Made by a program: the position numbers and the translations under genes. The notes under the pieces were generated by a model, which was not told the origin of the DNA, did no database searches, and saw only the letters and a program-made list of their open reading frames with translations. A stretch of 55,256 nucleotides of DNA from JAWVYT01 sp046483065 (GTDB lineage: Bacteria; Gemmatimonadota; Gemmatimonadetes; Longimicrobiales; RSA9), in contig JAWODW010000091.1 of NCBI GenBank assembly GCA_046483065.1, positions 1-55,256 of the forward strand, read 5' to 3'. Each line of letters starts with the position of its first letter. Position 1 is the first letter of the stretch. This document shows, one piece after another, positions 8,185 to 14,725 of the stretch.

Positions 8185-8671
8185 GTATCGCTTCTCCCGC
8201 CGCCAGGGCGGTGTATGTCTCCTCGAACTTGCGGGCGGCACGGGCGAGCAGTGTCCCTACGGACCCCGGCGCCACGTCCACCGCCTCTGCGATTTCCGCG
8301 TACCTGAACCCTTCTTCCCGCATGAGCAGCATGGCCTGGTCCCGCTCCGGCAGCTCGCCGAGCGCCTCTCTCACCATGGCGATCCGCTCCTTCCGCTCCG
8401 CAGACACTTCGGGCCCCGTGGGCGCCGCCGGCGTGGGCACGTGAGGCTCCAGGCGCCGGTGCCGCGACGCCTTCCGCGCCCGGTCCCGGATCAGGTTCGT
8501 CGCAACCGTGAACAGCCACGGCCGGGCCTCATCTTCCGGCAGCGAATGCTCTGTCAACCGGACGAACGCTTCCTGCGCCGCGTCCTCGGCAGCGTCCGCG
8601 TCCCCCGTCATCCGGTGCAGATAGCGGAACAGCGCCGGGTAGACCCGGTCGAAGAGGCGGTCATAATCCAC
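8171..8671 (-). CDS. ECF-family RNA polymerase sigma factor
   Basis: 166 aa from a GTG start at 8671, preferred over upstream in-frame starts because GGGAGG lies 6-7 nt before it and the product then begins at the normal sigma-70 region 2 (YDRLFDRVYPALFRYLHRM). Region 2 continues with DAEDAAQEAFVRL and ARPWLFTVATNLIRD; region 4 shows LGELPERDQAMLLM and RYAEIAEAVDVAPGSVGTLLARA, the HTH. It would direct RNA polymerase to envelope-stress or related promoters, and is controlled by the overlapping anti-sigma gene. The spacing suggests autoregulation, but no promoter copy is clear in the bases upstream. Confidence 0.93.
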   Translation of the reverse strand: MDYDRLFDRVYPALFRYLHRMTGDADAAEDAAQEAFVRLTEHSLPEDEARPWLFTVATNLIRDRARKASRHRRLEPHVPTPAAPTGPEVSAERKERIAMVREALGELPERDQAMLLMREEGFRYAEIAEAVDVAPGSVGTLLARAARKFEETYTALAAGEAIHETP

Positions 8672-8735
8672 GTGGCCGCCTCCCGTCACGGTTCTCGTCC
8701 TTACAACGTACGTGCACCATGATTTATGACGCCGG

Positions 8736-10271
8736 TCAGGGCCTCCCACTGATGAGATCCTTGAAGGCCTTCAAACGATCGAGCAGCCCCCCGCCGTGCA
8801 GGAGCCGGATGAGGGCCCGGGCGCGCCCCACACCGAACCGTCGGAACGGGAACCCGCCCACGGGCTCCCTGCGGAACCCCGCCCGGTCCACGAGAACGGC
8901 CCGGCTCCGGGTCACCTCCCGGAGCCCCTCCTCGCCGTGGACCCGGCCGTAGCCACTGTGGCCCATCCCGCCGAAGGGCAGCCCGGCCATCGCGCCATGG
9001 TAGAGGACGTCGTTCACGGACACCATCCCGGCCCGGAGCCGACGGACCAGCCGCTCCCCACGGCGACGACGGGTCCAGATGCTGGCGGCCAGGGCGTACG
9101 GCGAGTCGTTGGCCAGCCGGATCGCCTCCTCGGCGTCGGGCACCTTCATGATGGGCATTACGGGCCCGAAGCTCTCGTCTCGCATGATGTCCATGGAGTG
9201 GTCCGCATCCGCCACCACGGTGGGCGCGAAATGCCGGCCGGGGCCGCCCACGAGCGCACCGCCCCTGAGGACCCGACCCCCCTTGGAGCGGGCGTCCTCG
9301 ATCTGCCGCTCCAGCCGGTCCGCCTGGACCTGAGTGGTCAGCGCCCCGATATCGCCTTCCGGATCCGCCTCGGTGGCCACGTCCAGCGCTTCGGTGGCCG
9401 CCACCACCCGCTCCACGTACTCGTCGTAGACCGACGCCTCCACGTACACACGCTCCACGGCGATGCAGATCTGGCCCGCGTTCCAGAAGGCGCCCTGGAC
9501 GCCCAGGTTGGCCGCCCGCTCCAGGTCGGCGTCTTCGAGGACCACCATGGCGTTCTTGCCGCCCAGCTCCAGCGTGACCGGGATCAGCCGCTCGGCCGCC
9601 GCCTCCGCCACCACCCGGCCATTCTTCACGGAACCCGTGAAGCTGATCTTGTCCACATCGCCGCGGACCAGCGCCGCTCCCGTGTCACCATCGCCCGTGG
9701 CCACGAGGAAGACGTCCTCGGGGATCCCGGCCTGCAGCGCGAGCTGCCGCATGAGCACCGCCGACATGGGCGACTGCTCCGACGGCTTCAGCACCACCGT
9801 GTTGCCGGTGACCAGCGCCGCCATGACCACCCGCATGGGGTTTACGATGGGGAAGTTCCAGGGCGAGATCACGGCGATCACGCCGTATGGCTCCCGCTCG
9901 ACCCGGCCCTTCTTGGTCACGATCCAGGAGCGCTCGGTGCGGGGCGCCATGACCCGACCCGCGCGCCGGGCGTAGAACCGCGCCAGGTCCAGCGTCGGGA
10001 GCACGTCGCCGACATAGCCCTCGAAGACCGTCTTCCCCGACTCCTGACTGCTCAGCTCCGCCGCCTCCTCCGCCCGGTCCGCCAGCAGCCGACGGAACCG
10101 GTTCAGGAGCTCCGCTCGCTCCCGGGTGGGGTGAGCGGCCCACGCCGGCTGGGCGGCCCGCGAGCGGGCCAGCAGGGCGTGGACCTCTTCGCCGTCGAGG
10201 TCCGGGACCGACCCCAGGACCTGCCCGGTGGCCGGGGCCCTGACCTCCAACGTCGCGCGCCGGGCGGTCAT
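8736..10271 (-). CDS. NAD(P)-dependent aldehyde dehydrogenase
   Basis: 511 aa, ALDH superfamily. Catalytic and cofactor motifs are intact: SPWNFP (Asn139), the Rossmann segment LKPSEQSP, FTGSVKNGR, ELGGKNAM (Glu235) and WNAGQICIAVERVYV (Cys269). Sequence character is closest to succinate-semialdehyde/betaine-aldehyde-type enzymes, but the substrate is not predictable here. The start at 10271 overlaps the stop of the upstream small secreted protein (ATGA), so they are co-translated. The C-terminus after about residue 470 is an Arg/Leu-rich extension beyond the usual ALDH end. Confidence 0.93.
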   Translation of the reverse strand: MTARRATLEVRAPATGQVLGSVPDLDGEEVHALLARSRAAQPAWAAHPTRERAELLNRFRRLLADRAEEAAELSSQESGKTVFEGYVGDVLPTLDLARFYARRAGRVMAPRTERSWIVTKKGRVEREPYGVIAVISPWNFPIVNPMRVVMAALVTGNTVVLKPSEQSPMSAVLMRQLALQAGIPEDVFLVATGDGDTGAALVRGDVDKISFTGSVKNGRVVAEAAAERLIPVTLELGGKNAMVVLEDADLERAANLGVQGAFWNAGQICIAVERVYVEASVYDEYVERVVAATEALDVATEADPEGDIGALTTQVQADRLERQIEDARSKGGRVLRGGALVGGPGRHFAPTVVADADHSMDIMRDESFGPVMPIMKVPDAEEAIRLANDSPYALAASIWTRRRRGERLVRRLRAGMVSVNDVLYHGAMAGLPFGGMGHSGYGRVHGEEGLREVTRSRAVLVDRAGFRREPVGGFPFRRFGVGRARALIRLLHGGGLLDRLKAFKDLISGRP

Positions 10272-10507
10272 CCGGCGTTTATGGGGACGTGAACCCGGCT
10301 GTTCTGCCACGCCAGGACGATCCCGGCGCCCCCGTCCATGGCCCGGATGGTGAACTCCACCACGGTCTCATCCAGCCGCTCCACCTCGACCTGCGGCTCG
10401 CAGGCCGGCGCCTGGCGCTGCGCCGGCGGCGTGCCCGCATCCACGGCCATCCCCGCACCCAACACCACCCCGAAGGTCAGTGGTGCCACCCAGCTCCAAC
10501 GCGCCAT
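10268..10507 (-). CDS. Small secreted hypothetical protein, 79 aa
   Basis: A signal peptide (about 1-24, with VAPLTFGVVLGAGMAVDA) precedes a short mature domain with one cysteine and a beta-strand-like pattern (VEVERLDETVVEFTIRAMDGG). No family is recognised. It lies 13 nt downstream of trpS and overlaps the aldehyde dehydrogenase start by 4 nt, so it is probably translated within a trpS operon. Confidence 0.6.
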   Translation of the reverse strand: MARWSWVAPLTFGVVLGAGMAVDAGTPPAQRQAPACEPQVEVERLDETVVEFTIRAMDGGAGIVLAWQNSRVHVPINAG

Positions 10508-10520
10508 CGTTGCCCCCTCA

Positions 10521-11525
10521 TCAACGGTAGTAGGTCATTCCCATGGCCTCATGGACCCGGGCCATGGTCTCCCGGGCGACGCCCCGGGCTGCTTCGTTCC
10601 CGTCGTGCAGGATCTCTTTCACCAGCCCGTCCCGAGCGGAGAAGTCGGCTCGCCGCTCCCGGACCGGGTCGAGGAACGCGTTCAGCGCCCGTGCAAGCTT
10701 GCGCTTCACCTCCACGTCTCCCACCGCACCCTGCCGGTACCGGTCCTTCAGGTCGTCCACTTCCTCGGTGTCCGGGTTGAAGTGGTCGTGGTAGATGAAC
10801 ACGGGGTTCCCCTCCACCCTGCCCGGGATATCGGCCCGGACCCGGTTCGGGTCGGTGAACATCTTCATGACCTTCTCGTTGACCGTGGCTTCATCATCGC
10901 TGAGCAGGATCGCGTTGCCCAGCGACTTCGACATCTTGCTCTGCCCGTCGATCCCCGGCAGCACGGCATCCCCGCTCAGCATGGGCTCCGGCTCCGGGAA
11001 CACGTCGCCGTAGAGGTGGTTGAACCGGCGGGCGATCTCCCGGGTGACCTCCACGTGGGAGAGGTTGTCCTTGCCCACCGGGACCACGTGGGCCCGGGGC
11101 AGGAGGATATCGGCCGCCTGGAGCACGGGGTAGCCCACCAGGCCGAACGGCATGACCTCCAGATCCGCCGCCTGCGCCATGTCCTTGATGGTGGGCAGCC
11201 GCTCCAGCCGCGGGAGCGTCACCAGCATCTCGAAGATGAGGTTGAGCTGCGCCGTCTCCGGCACCGCAGACTGAACGAAGATGGTGCTCCGTTCCGGGTC
11301 GATCCCCAGCGACAGGTAGTCGAGCACCATCTCCCGGATCCGCACCGGGACCTGCTCCAGGTGCTCCTTCTCCGGCTTGGTCGTAAGGGTGTGCAGGTCG
11401 GCGATGATGAAGAAACACTCCATCTCGCCCTGCAGCCGCAGCCGGTTCTGGATGCTCCCGACCCAGTGCCCCAGGTGCAGTCGCCCCGTGGGTCGATCGC
11501 CCGTCAATACCCGCTTCTTCGCCAC
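10521..11525 (-). CDS. trpS: Tryptophanyl-tRNA synthetase
   Basis: 334 aa from a GTG start with GGAGGAAGC immediately upstream. Class I synthetase: the HIGH-type motif is HLGHW (17-21) and the KMSKS motif is intact (197-201). Other family segments include FIIADLHTLTT, FVQSAVPE, PVGKDNLSHVE and the C-terminal anticodon-binding helices. It charges tRNA-Trp with tryptophan in the cytoplasm. Length and motif spacing match ordinary bacterial TrpS. The frame is open for another 266 codons upstream, but this is shadow sequence across other genes. Confidence 0.97.
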   Translation of the reverse strand: MAKKRVLTGDRPTGRLHLGHWVGSIQNRLRLQGEMECFFIIADLHTLTTKPEKEHLEQVPVRIREMVLDYLSLGIDPERSTIFVQSAVPETAQLNLIFEMLVTLPRLERLPTIKDMAQAADLEVMPFGLVGYPVLQAADILLPRAHVVPVGKDNLSHVEVTREIARRFNHLYGDVFPEPEPMLSGDAVLPGIDGQSKMSKSLGNAILLSDDEATVNEKVMKMFTDPNRVRADIPGRVEGNPVFIYHDHFNPDTEEVDDLKDRYRQGAVGDVEVKRKLARALNAFLDPVRERRADFSARDGLVKEILHDGNEAARGVARETMARVHEAMGMTYYR

Positions 11526-11567
11526 GCTTCCTCCGCGTATGTCCGCACGGCGCACCCGCACTCCCGC

Positions 11568-11630
11568 GGAGGCGTCCGTTCCGTGTCCGTTGTCTCGTGT
11601 CCGTCGTGTCCGGTGTCGCTCTGCCGTCGT
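11568..11630. repeat. Degenerate GTCCGT-type short repeat
   Basis: In the 119-bp gap between the trpS start and the next gene's stop, GTCCGT or close variants recur four times (cGTCCGTTcc, GTGTCCGTTg, GTGTCCGTcg, GTGTCCGGtg) at uneven 9-15 nt spacing. It looks like slipped-strand simple repeat; it also lies in the region that must contain trpS expression signals. Confidence 0.4.
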
Positions 11631-11644
11631 CGGTCGATCGACCG

Positions 11645-11995
11645 TCAGTCCCGGTCCACGTCGATGGGTGTGGCCCGATCGAACAGCGTCCGGAGCTCTT
11701 CCGGCCGAAGATGGGGGAACTGCCCGGCACCGACCAGGACCTCTCGAACCGGCTCGTCCGGGGCCTCCGCCCGGTAGAAATGTACCGCCACCAGCCCGGC
11801 CCTGCCCCGGGGGCCCGTCCCGTATGCGCCGGCGCCCGCCGCCCGGGCCACCCACGTCTCGTCGTTCGACTCGAACGTGTGCTCGGTCCCTTCCCAGCGC
11901 GGCTCGCCCTCCGCTTCGGGCTGCGACAGCCGCTGCTTCATCAGCTCCCGAACCGGGACCGGCCCGCTCCCGCCCGTCTTCTCCTCCTCGCTCAC
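11645..11995 (-). CDS. Hypothetical protein, 116 aa
   Basis: Starts at a GTG whose GTGA overlaps the stop of the queD-like gene; a run of G upstream can serve as ribosome site. The product has a charged N-terminal helix (SEEEK...VRELMKQRLSQPEAEGEPRW), a central beta-like part (HTFESNDETWVARAAGAGAYG) and an end resembling a small regulatory-type domain (VAVHFYRAEAPDEPVREVLVGAG). No family is recognised. It is co-translated with the pterin synthase-like gene. Confidence 0.65.
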   Translation of the reverse strand: MSEEEKTGGSGPVPVRELMKQRLSQPEAEGEPRWEGTEHTFESNDETWVARAAGAGAYGTGPRGRAGLVAVHFYRAEAPDEPVREVLVGAGQFPHLRPEELRTLFDRATPIDVDRD

Positions 11996-12426
11996 GACCC
12001 ATCCCCCCCACCGAAATAGTCGGCGTAGAGATCCTCGTCCTCCCGCAGCCTGAGCCGCTGCAGGCGGACCCCATCGGGAAGACGCTCCGCCACCCGCGCC
12101 CATGCCCACGCCACCAGGTTCTCCGTGGTCGGCACCTTGCCGCCAGGGCCGAACTCGGGGACCACGTGGTTGATATGCTGATGGTCCAGGACCGACACAA
12201 CCGCCGCATCCAGCGCGTCGTCCAGGGCGCCGAGGTCCATGCAGAACCCCGTCTCCGGGTCGATCTCGCCCGCCACCGTCGCCTCCAGGGCGTAATTGTG
12301 TCCATGGCCGTGGGGGTTCGCACACGCGCCGAACACCGCGCGGTTCCGCTCCTCCGACCACTCGTCCCGCCAGTACCGGTGCGCCGCCGCGAACGTCCGA
12401 CGACGCGTCATGTGAGCCACGCTCAT
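11992..12426 (-). CDS. queD: 6-pyruvoyl-tetrahydropterin synthase / QueD family
   Basis: 144 aa. Zinc ligands are visible as FAAAHRYW and the paired histidines in NPHGHGHNY; the preceding ACANP segment contains the catalytic-type cysteine, and LDHQHINHV and TTENLVAWAWARV follow as in the family. It would make 6-carboxy-tetrahydropterin for 7-deazaguanine (queuosine) synthesis, or act as a PTPS-like enzyme; no other queuosine gene is nearby, so the pathway is inferred. Another in-frame ATG lies at 12411; neither has a strong ribosome site. The frame continues upstream into non-family sequence. Confidence 0.87.
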   Translation of the reverse strand: MSVAHMTRRRTFAAAHRYWRDEWSEERNRAVFGACANPHGHGHNYALEATVAGEIDPETGFCMDLGALDDALDAAVVSVLDHQHINHVVPEFGPGGKVPTTENLVAWAWARVAERLPDGVRLQRLRLREDEDLYADYFGGGDGS

Positions 12427-12586
12427 GGCCTGCAAAGCTAGAGGCGCCCGCGGTGAGCGTAAAGGCGCGCCCACTGGAAGGATCGGAGCCCGGCGCGAAT
12501 ATTGCCACTTGCTGTATCGCGAATGCACCGGTACGATCGCCCACGCTGGCGACCCCGGTTCTGCCCGCGAATACGCTTGAGGGCCA

Positions 12587-12994
12587 ATGAAGCCGAGCGA
12601 GAAACGACCCACGGCGCCGCACGACGGAAACCACGCGGCCACGATCCTCCTCGCGGAGGATCATCTGGACAGCCGTGAGGCCCTCTGTGCCCTCCTCGAG
12701 GCGTTCGGCTTCCACGTGGTCCCCGCCATCAACGGCGCCGAGGCCGTCTCCCTCGCCCGCCAGAATCCGCCGGACCTGGTCCTCATGGACATCATGATGC
12801 CCGAAGTCGACGGCTTCGAAGCGACCCGCCAGCTCCGGGACTTTCCGGAAACTCGCCACATCCCCATCATCACCCTGACGGCGATGGAGGGCGCACGCTA
12901 TCAGGCGCTCGAGGCCGGGGCCGACGACTTCCTCGCCAAGCCCATCAACTCGGGCCAGCTCCTGGACAAGGTACGGGACTGGCTCACCGACTGA
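12587..12994 (+). CDS. Single-domain CheY-like response regulator
   Basis: 135 aa. A 17-residue disordered N-terminus precedes one receiver domain: acidic pocket AEDH (about 23-26), phospho-acceptor Asp68 in LVLMDIMMPEVDGFEA, Thr in ITLTA and the conserved Lys in DFLAKPI. No output domain. It may relay phosphate from a histidine kinase, possibly the hybrid kinase in this window, although that is speculation. The following Yip1 gene starts 8 bp after its stop, so they probably form an operon. Confidence 0.93.
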   Translation: MKPSEKRPTAPHDGNHAATILLAEDHLDSREALCALLEAFGFHVVPAINGAEAVSLARQNPPDLVLMDIMMPEVDGFEATRQLRDFPETRHIPIITLTAMEGARYQALEAGADDFLAKPINSGQLLDKVRDWLTD

Positions 12995-13002
12995 GACAGC
13001 CC

Positions 13003-13674
13003 ATGACCGAAAGCTGGGAGTTTGGCGAGAACAGCGAGTTGACGCCAGAGCCGGGGTTCCCCTGGCCACCACCAGAGGACGGGCCGGTCCTGACCGCCTT
13101 CGCCGCCACGTGGAAGGGTGCCACCTTCGATCCGGGGCGATTCTTCACCGATACGCCCCGGGAGGGCGGCACCGGCGCCGCCCTCCTCTACTACCTGGCC
13201 ATCGGGATCATGGTGGCCGGCGCCACCCTCTTCTGGGACTCGATCCCCTTCTTGGCGGGATCCACCCTGGCCGAGGACCCCCTGGCCGCCGAGCTGGGAT
13301 ACGGCACCATCAACCCCCTGGTCCGGTTCCTCCTGGCCCCGGCGATCCTCCTCTTCGCCCTCTTCCTGTCCGCCGGTGTGGTACACGTGCTCCTGCTTAT
13401 CTTCCGCGGCGCAGATCACGGCTTCGGAACCTCCGTGCGCGTCTTCTCCTACGCGTACAGCCCCGCCATCTTCGGCGTGGTCCCGATCCTGGGGCCGATC
13501 GTGGGCGGGATCTGGTCCGTGGTTATCTCCGTCATCGGGCTCCGGGAGGCCCACGAGACCGCTACGTGGAAACCGGTGGTGGCCGTCCTGATCCCGGTGG
13601 TGGGCACCATGATCCTCTTCATGATCGCCATGCTGGCAGTCTTCATGGCCGGGAGCGTCTTGCCGGCGGGGTAA
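13003..13674 (+). CDS. Yip1-domain multi-pass membrane protein
   Basis: 223 aa. After a soluble N-terminal 50 residues (with Pro-rich PWPPPEDGP), there are about five hydrophobic segments (roughly 60-82, 105-130, 147-168, 170-180, 190-215). The spacing and the phrase SYAYSPAIFGVVPILGPIVGGIW are typical of bacterial Yip1/YIP1-family proteins. Function in bacteria is poorly known. It follows the CheY-like gene closely and its transcript runs towards the inverted repeat at 13767. Confidence 0.8.
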   Translation: MTESWEFGENSELTPEPGFPWPPPEDGPVLTAFAATWKGATFDPGRFFTDTPREGGTGAALLYYLAIGIMVAGATLFWDSIPFLAGSTLAEDPLAAELGYGTINPLVRFLLAPAILLFALFLSAGVVHVLLLIFRGADHGFGTSVRVFSYAYSPAIFGVVPILGPIVGGIWSVVISVIGLREAHETATWKPVVAVLIPVVGTMILFMIAMLAVFMAGSVLPAG

Positions 13675-13766
13675 CCGCCCTTTCGCTAGCACACCGTATC
13701 GGAAGTTCTGGTAGGTACCGGTATGGCGGGGTTGCCGCGTTGCAAGCAAGGGGATTATGCCTCGAT

Positions 13767-13913
13767 CCCTTCTCCTTTTTCCCTCGACCTCGACCTGTAC
13801 CTGTTTCTCGACTTCGTACCTCTCCCTCTCCCCAGCCCGCCTTCAAGCAGGGAAAGGGCGAAGTACGAAGCGGAGGGCGAGGTACAGGCCGACGGAGACG
13901 GAGAGGAAGAGGG
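13767..13913. repeat. Hexamer-periodic imperfect inverted repeat
   Basis: Located between the stops of the convergent Yip1 and HNH genes. The left arm (about 13767-13832) is pyrimidine-rich and advances in 6-nt steps (TCGACC TCGACC TGTACC ... TCGACT TCGTAC CTCTCC CTCTCC). The right arm (about 13849-13913) is its imperfect reverse complement, purine-rich, also in 6-nt steps, sharing cores CCTGTACCT and CTTCGTAC. A 16-nt spacer separates the arms. Both strands stay open in several frames and would read as alternating Arg/Ser/Gly, which is a by-product of the period. A long imperfect hairpin or cruciform is possible. Confidence 0.75.
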
Positions 13914-14017
13914 CGCCGCCAGGTCTCCCGGATGCGGCTGTTCGTGCCACTGCGTCCCGAAACCTGCAATACCGCGTTCTAGCGGGTCGCATGCCGGCGC
14001 ATTTGTGACTCGGGACT

Positions 14018-14605
14018 CTAGGCCGCCGCGTCCTCGCCAGCCGCACTCTCGACCAGGTGCGGCCGCAGCGCACGCAGCACGTCCTCTCCGTAGAACATGC
14101 TGATGTACTTCGCCTGGACCGGCGTGATCCGCCGGACCGCCCACACCAGCTCCACGTGATTCGGCTCCCTGGGCACCGACCGCAGCTTCATCCCCACTTC
14201 CTTCGGCAGCCGGTTCCCCTTCCGGTTGTTGCAGGGAGAACACGCCGCCACCACGTTGCCCCAGTCGTTGCCACCGCCCCGGGAGAGGGGCACCACATGG
14301 TCGCGCGTCAGGAACTCACGCCCCCGTAGCTCGCGCCGGTGCCGCCCGCAGTACTGGCAGCAATAGCCATCACGGGCGAATAGGAACGTATTCGTCACCT
14401 GCCGACGGAATTTCCGGGGCACGTGAACGTACCGGACCAGACGGATGACCACAGGGCACGGCAGCTCCCGCCGCTCTGAACGGAAGACGCGCGTCTCGTC
14501 AACCTCCAGGATCTCCGCCTTCTCCTCGATGACCAGCCGCAGGGCGCGGCGGACGGAGACGATGGTCAGTGGTTCGAACGAAGCGTTCAGTGCCAGACAA
14601 CCCAT
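14018..14605 (-). CDS. HNH endonuclease family protein
   Basis: 195 aa. An N-terminal strand-rich domain (ALNASFEPLTIVSVRRAL) precedes an HNH module: Cys83-x2-Cys86, the LTRDHVVPLSRGG motif (His103), NVVAACSPCNNRKGNR (Cys122-x2-Cys125). This is the widespread single-copy McrA-like HNH type, whose cellular role is not settled. GGAGGGTGAG sits about 8 nt upstream of the start. The gene after the priA stop on the same strand, with its own likely promoter between. Confidence 0.9.
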   Translation of the reverse strand: MGCLALNASFEPLTIVSVRRALRLVIEEKAEILEVDETRVFRSERRELPCPVVIRLVRYVHVPRKFRRQVTNTFLFARDGYCCQYCGRHRRELRGREFLTRDHVVPLSRGGGNDWGNVVAACSPCNNRKGNRLPKEVGMKLRSVPREPNHVELVWAVRRITPVQAKYISMFYGEDVLRALRPHLVESAAGEDAAA

Positions 14606-14705
14606 GGTCGTGGCTCACCCTCCTGCCTCGAGGAATGATACACCGGTACCGCCCATCACCATCCGGAGAGGAGGGAAATGGCGTGTGCGGCCGCGGATGA
14701 CCGCT

Positions 14706-14711
14706 ATTATA
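14706..14711 (-). promoter_or_regulatory. Likely -10 element for the HNH gene
   Basis: A perfect TATAAT on the minus strand (ATTATA on plus) in the 120-bp gap between the priA stop and the HNH start. The surrounding 30 bp is noticeably AT-rich compared with the neighbourhood. No good -35 is visible at 16-18 bp. Confidence 0.4.
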
Positions 14712-14725
14712 GTTTAGCGCGATCT

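Noticed and set aside
13723..14103. Protein-coding reading of the hexamer repeat
   Set aside because: Several frames on both strands are open and read as alternating residues, which follows from the 6-nt period; no start with ribosome site.
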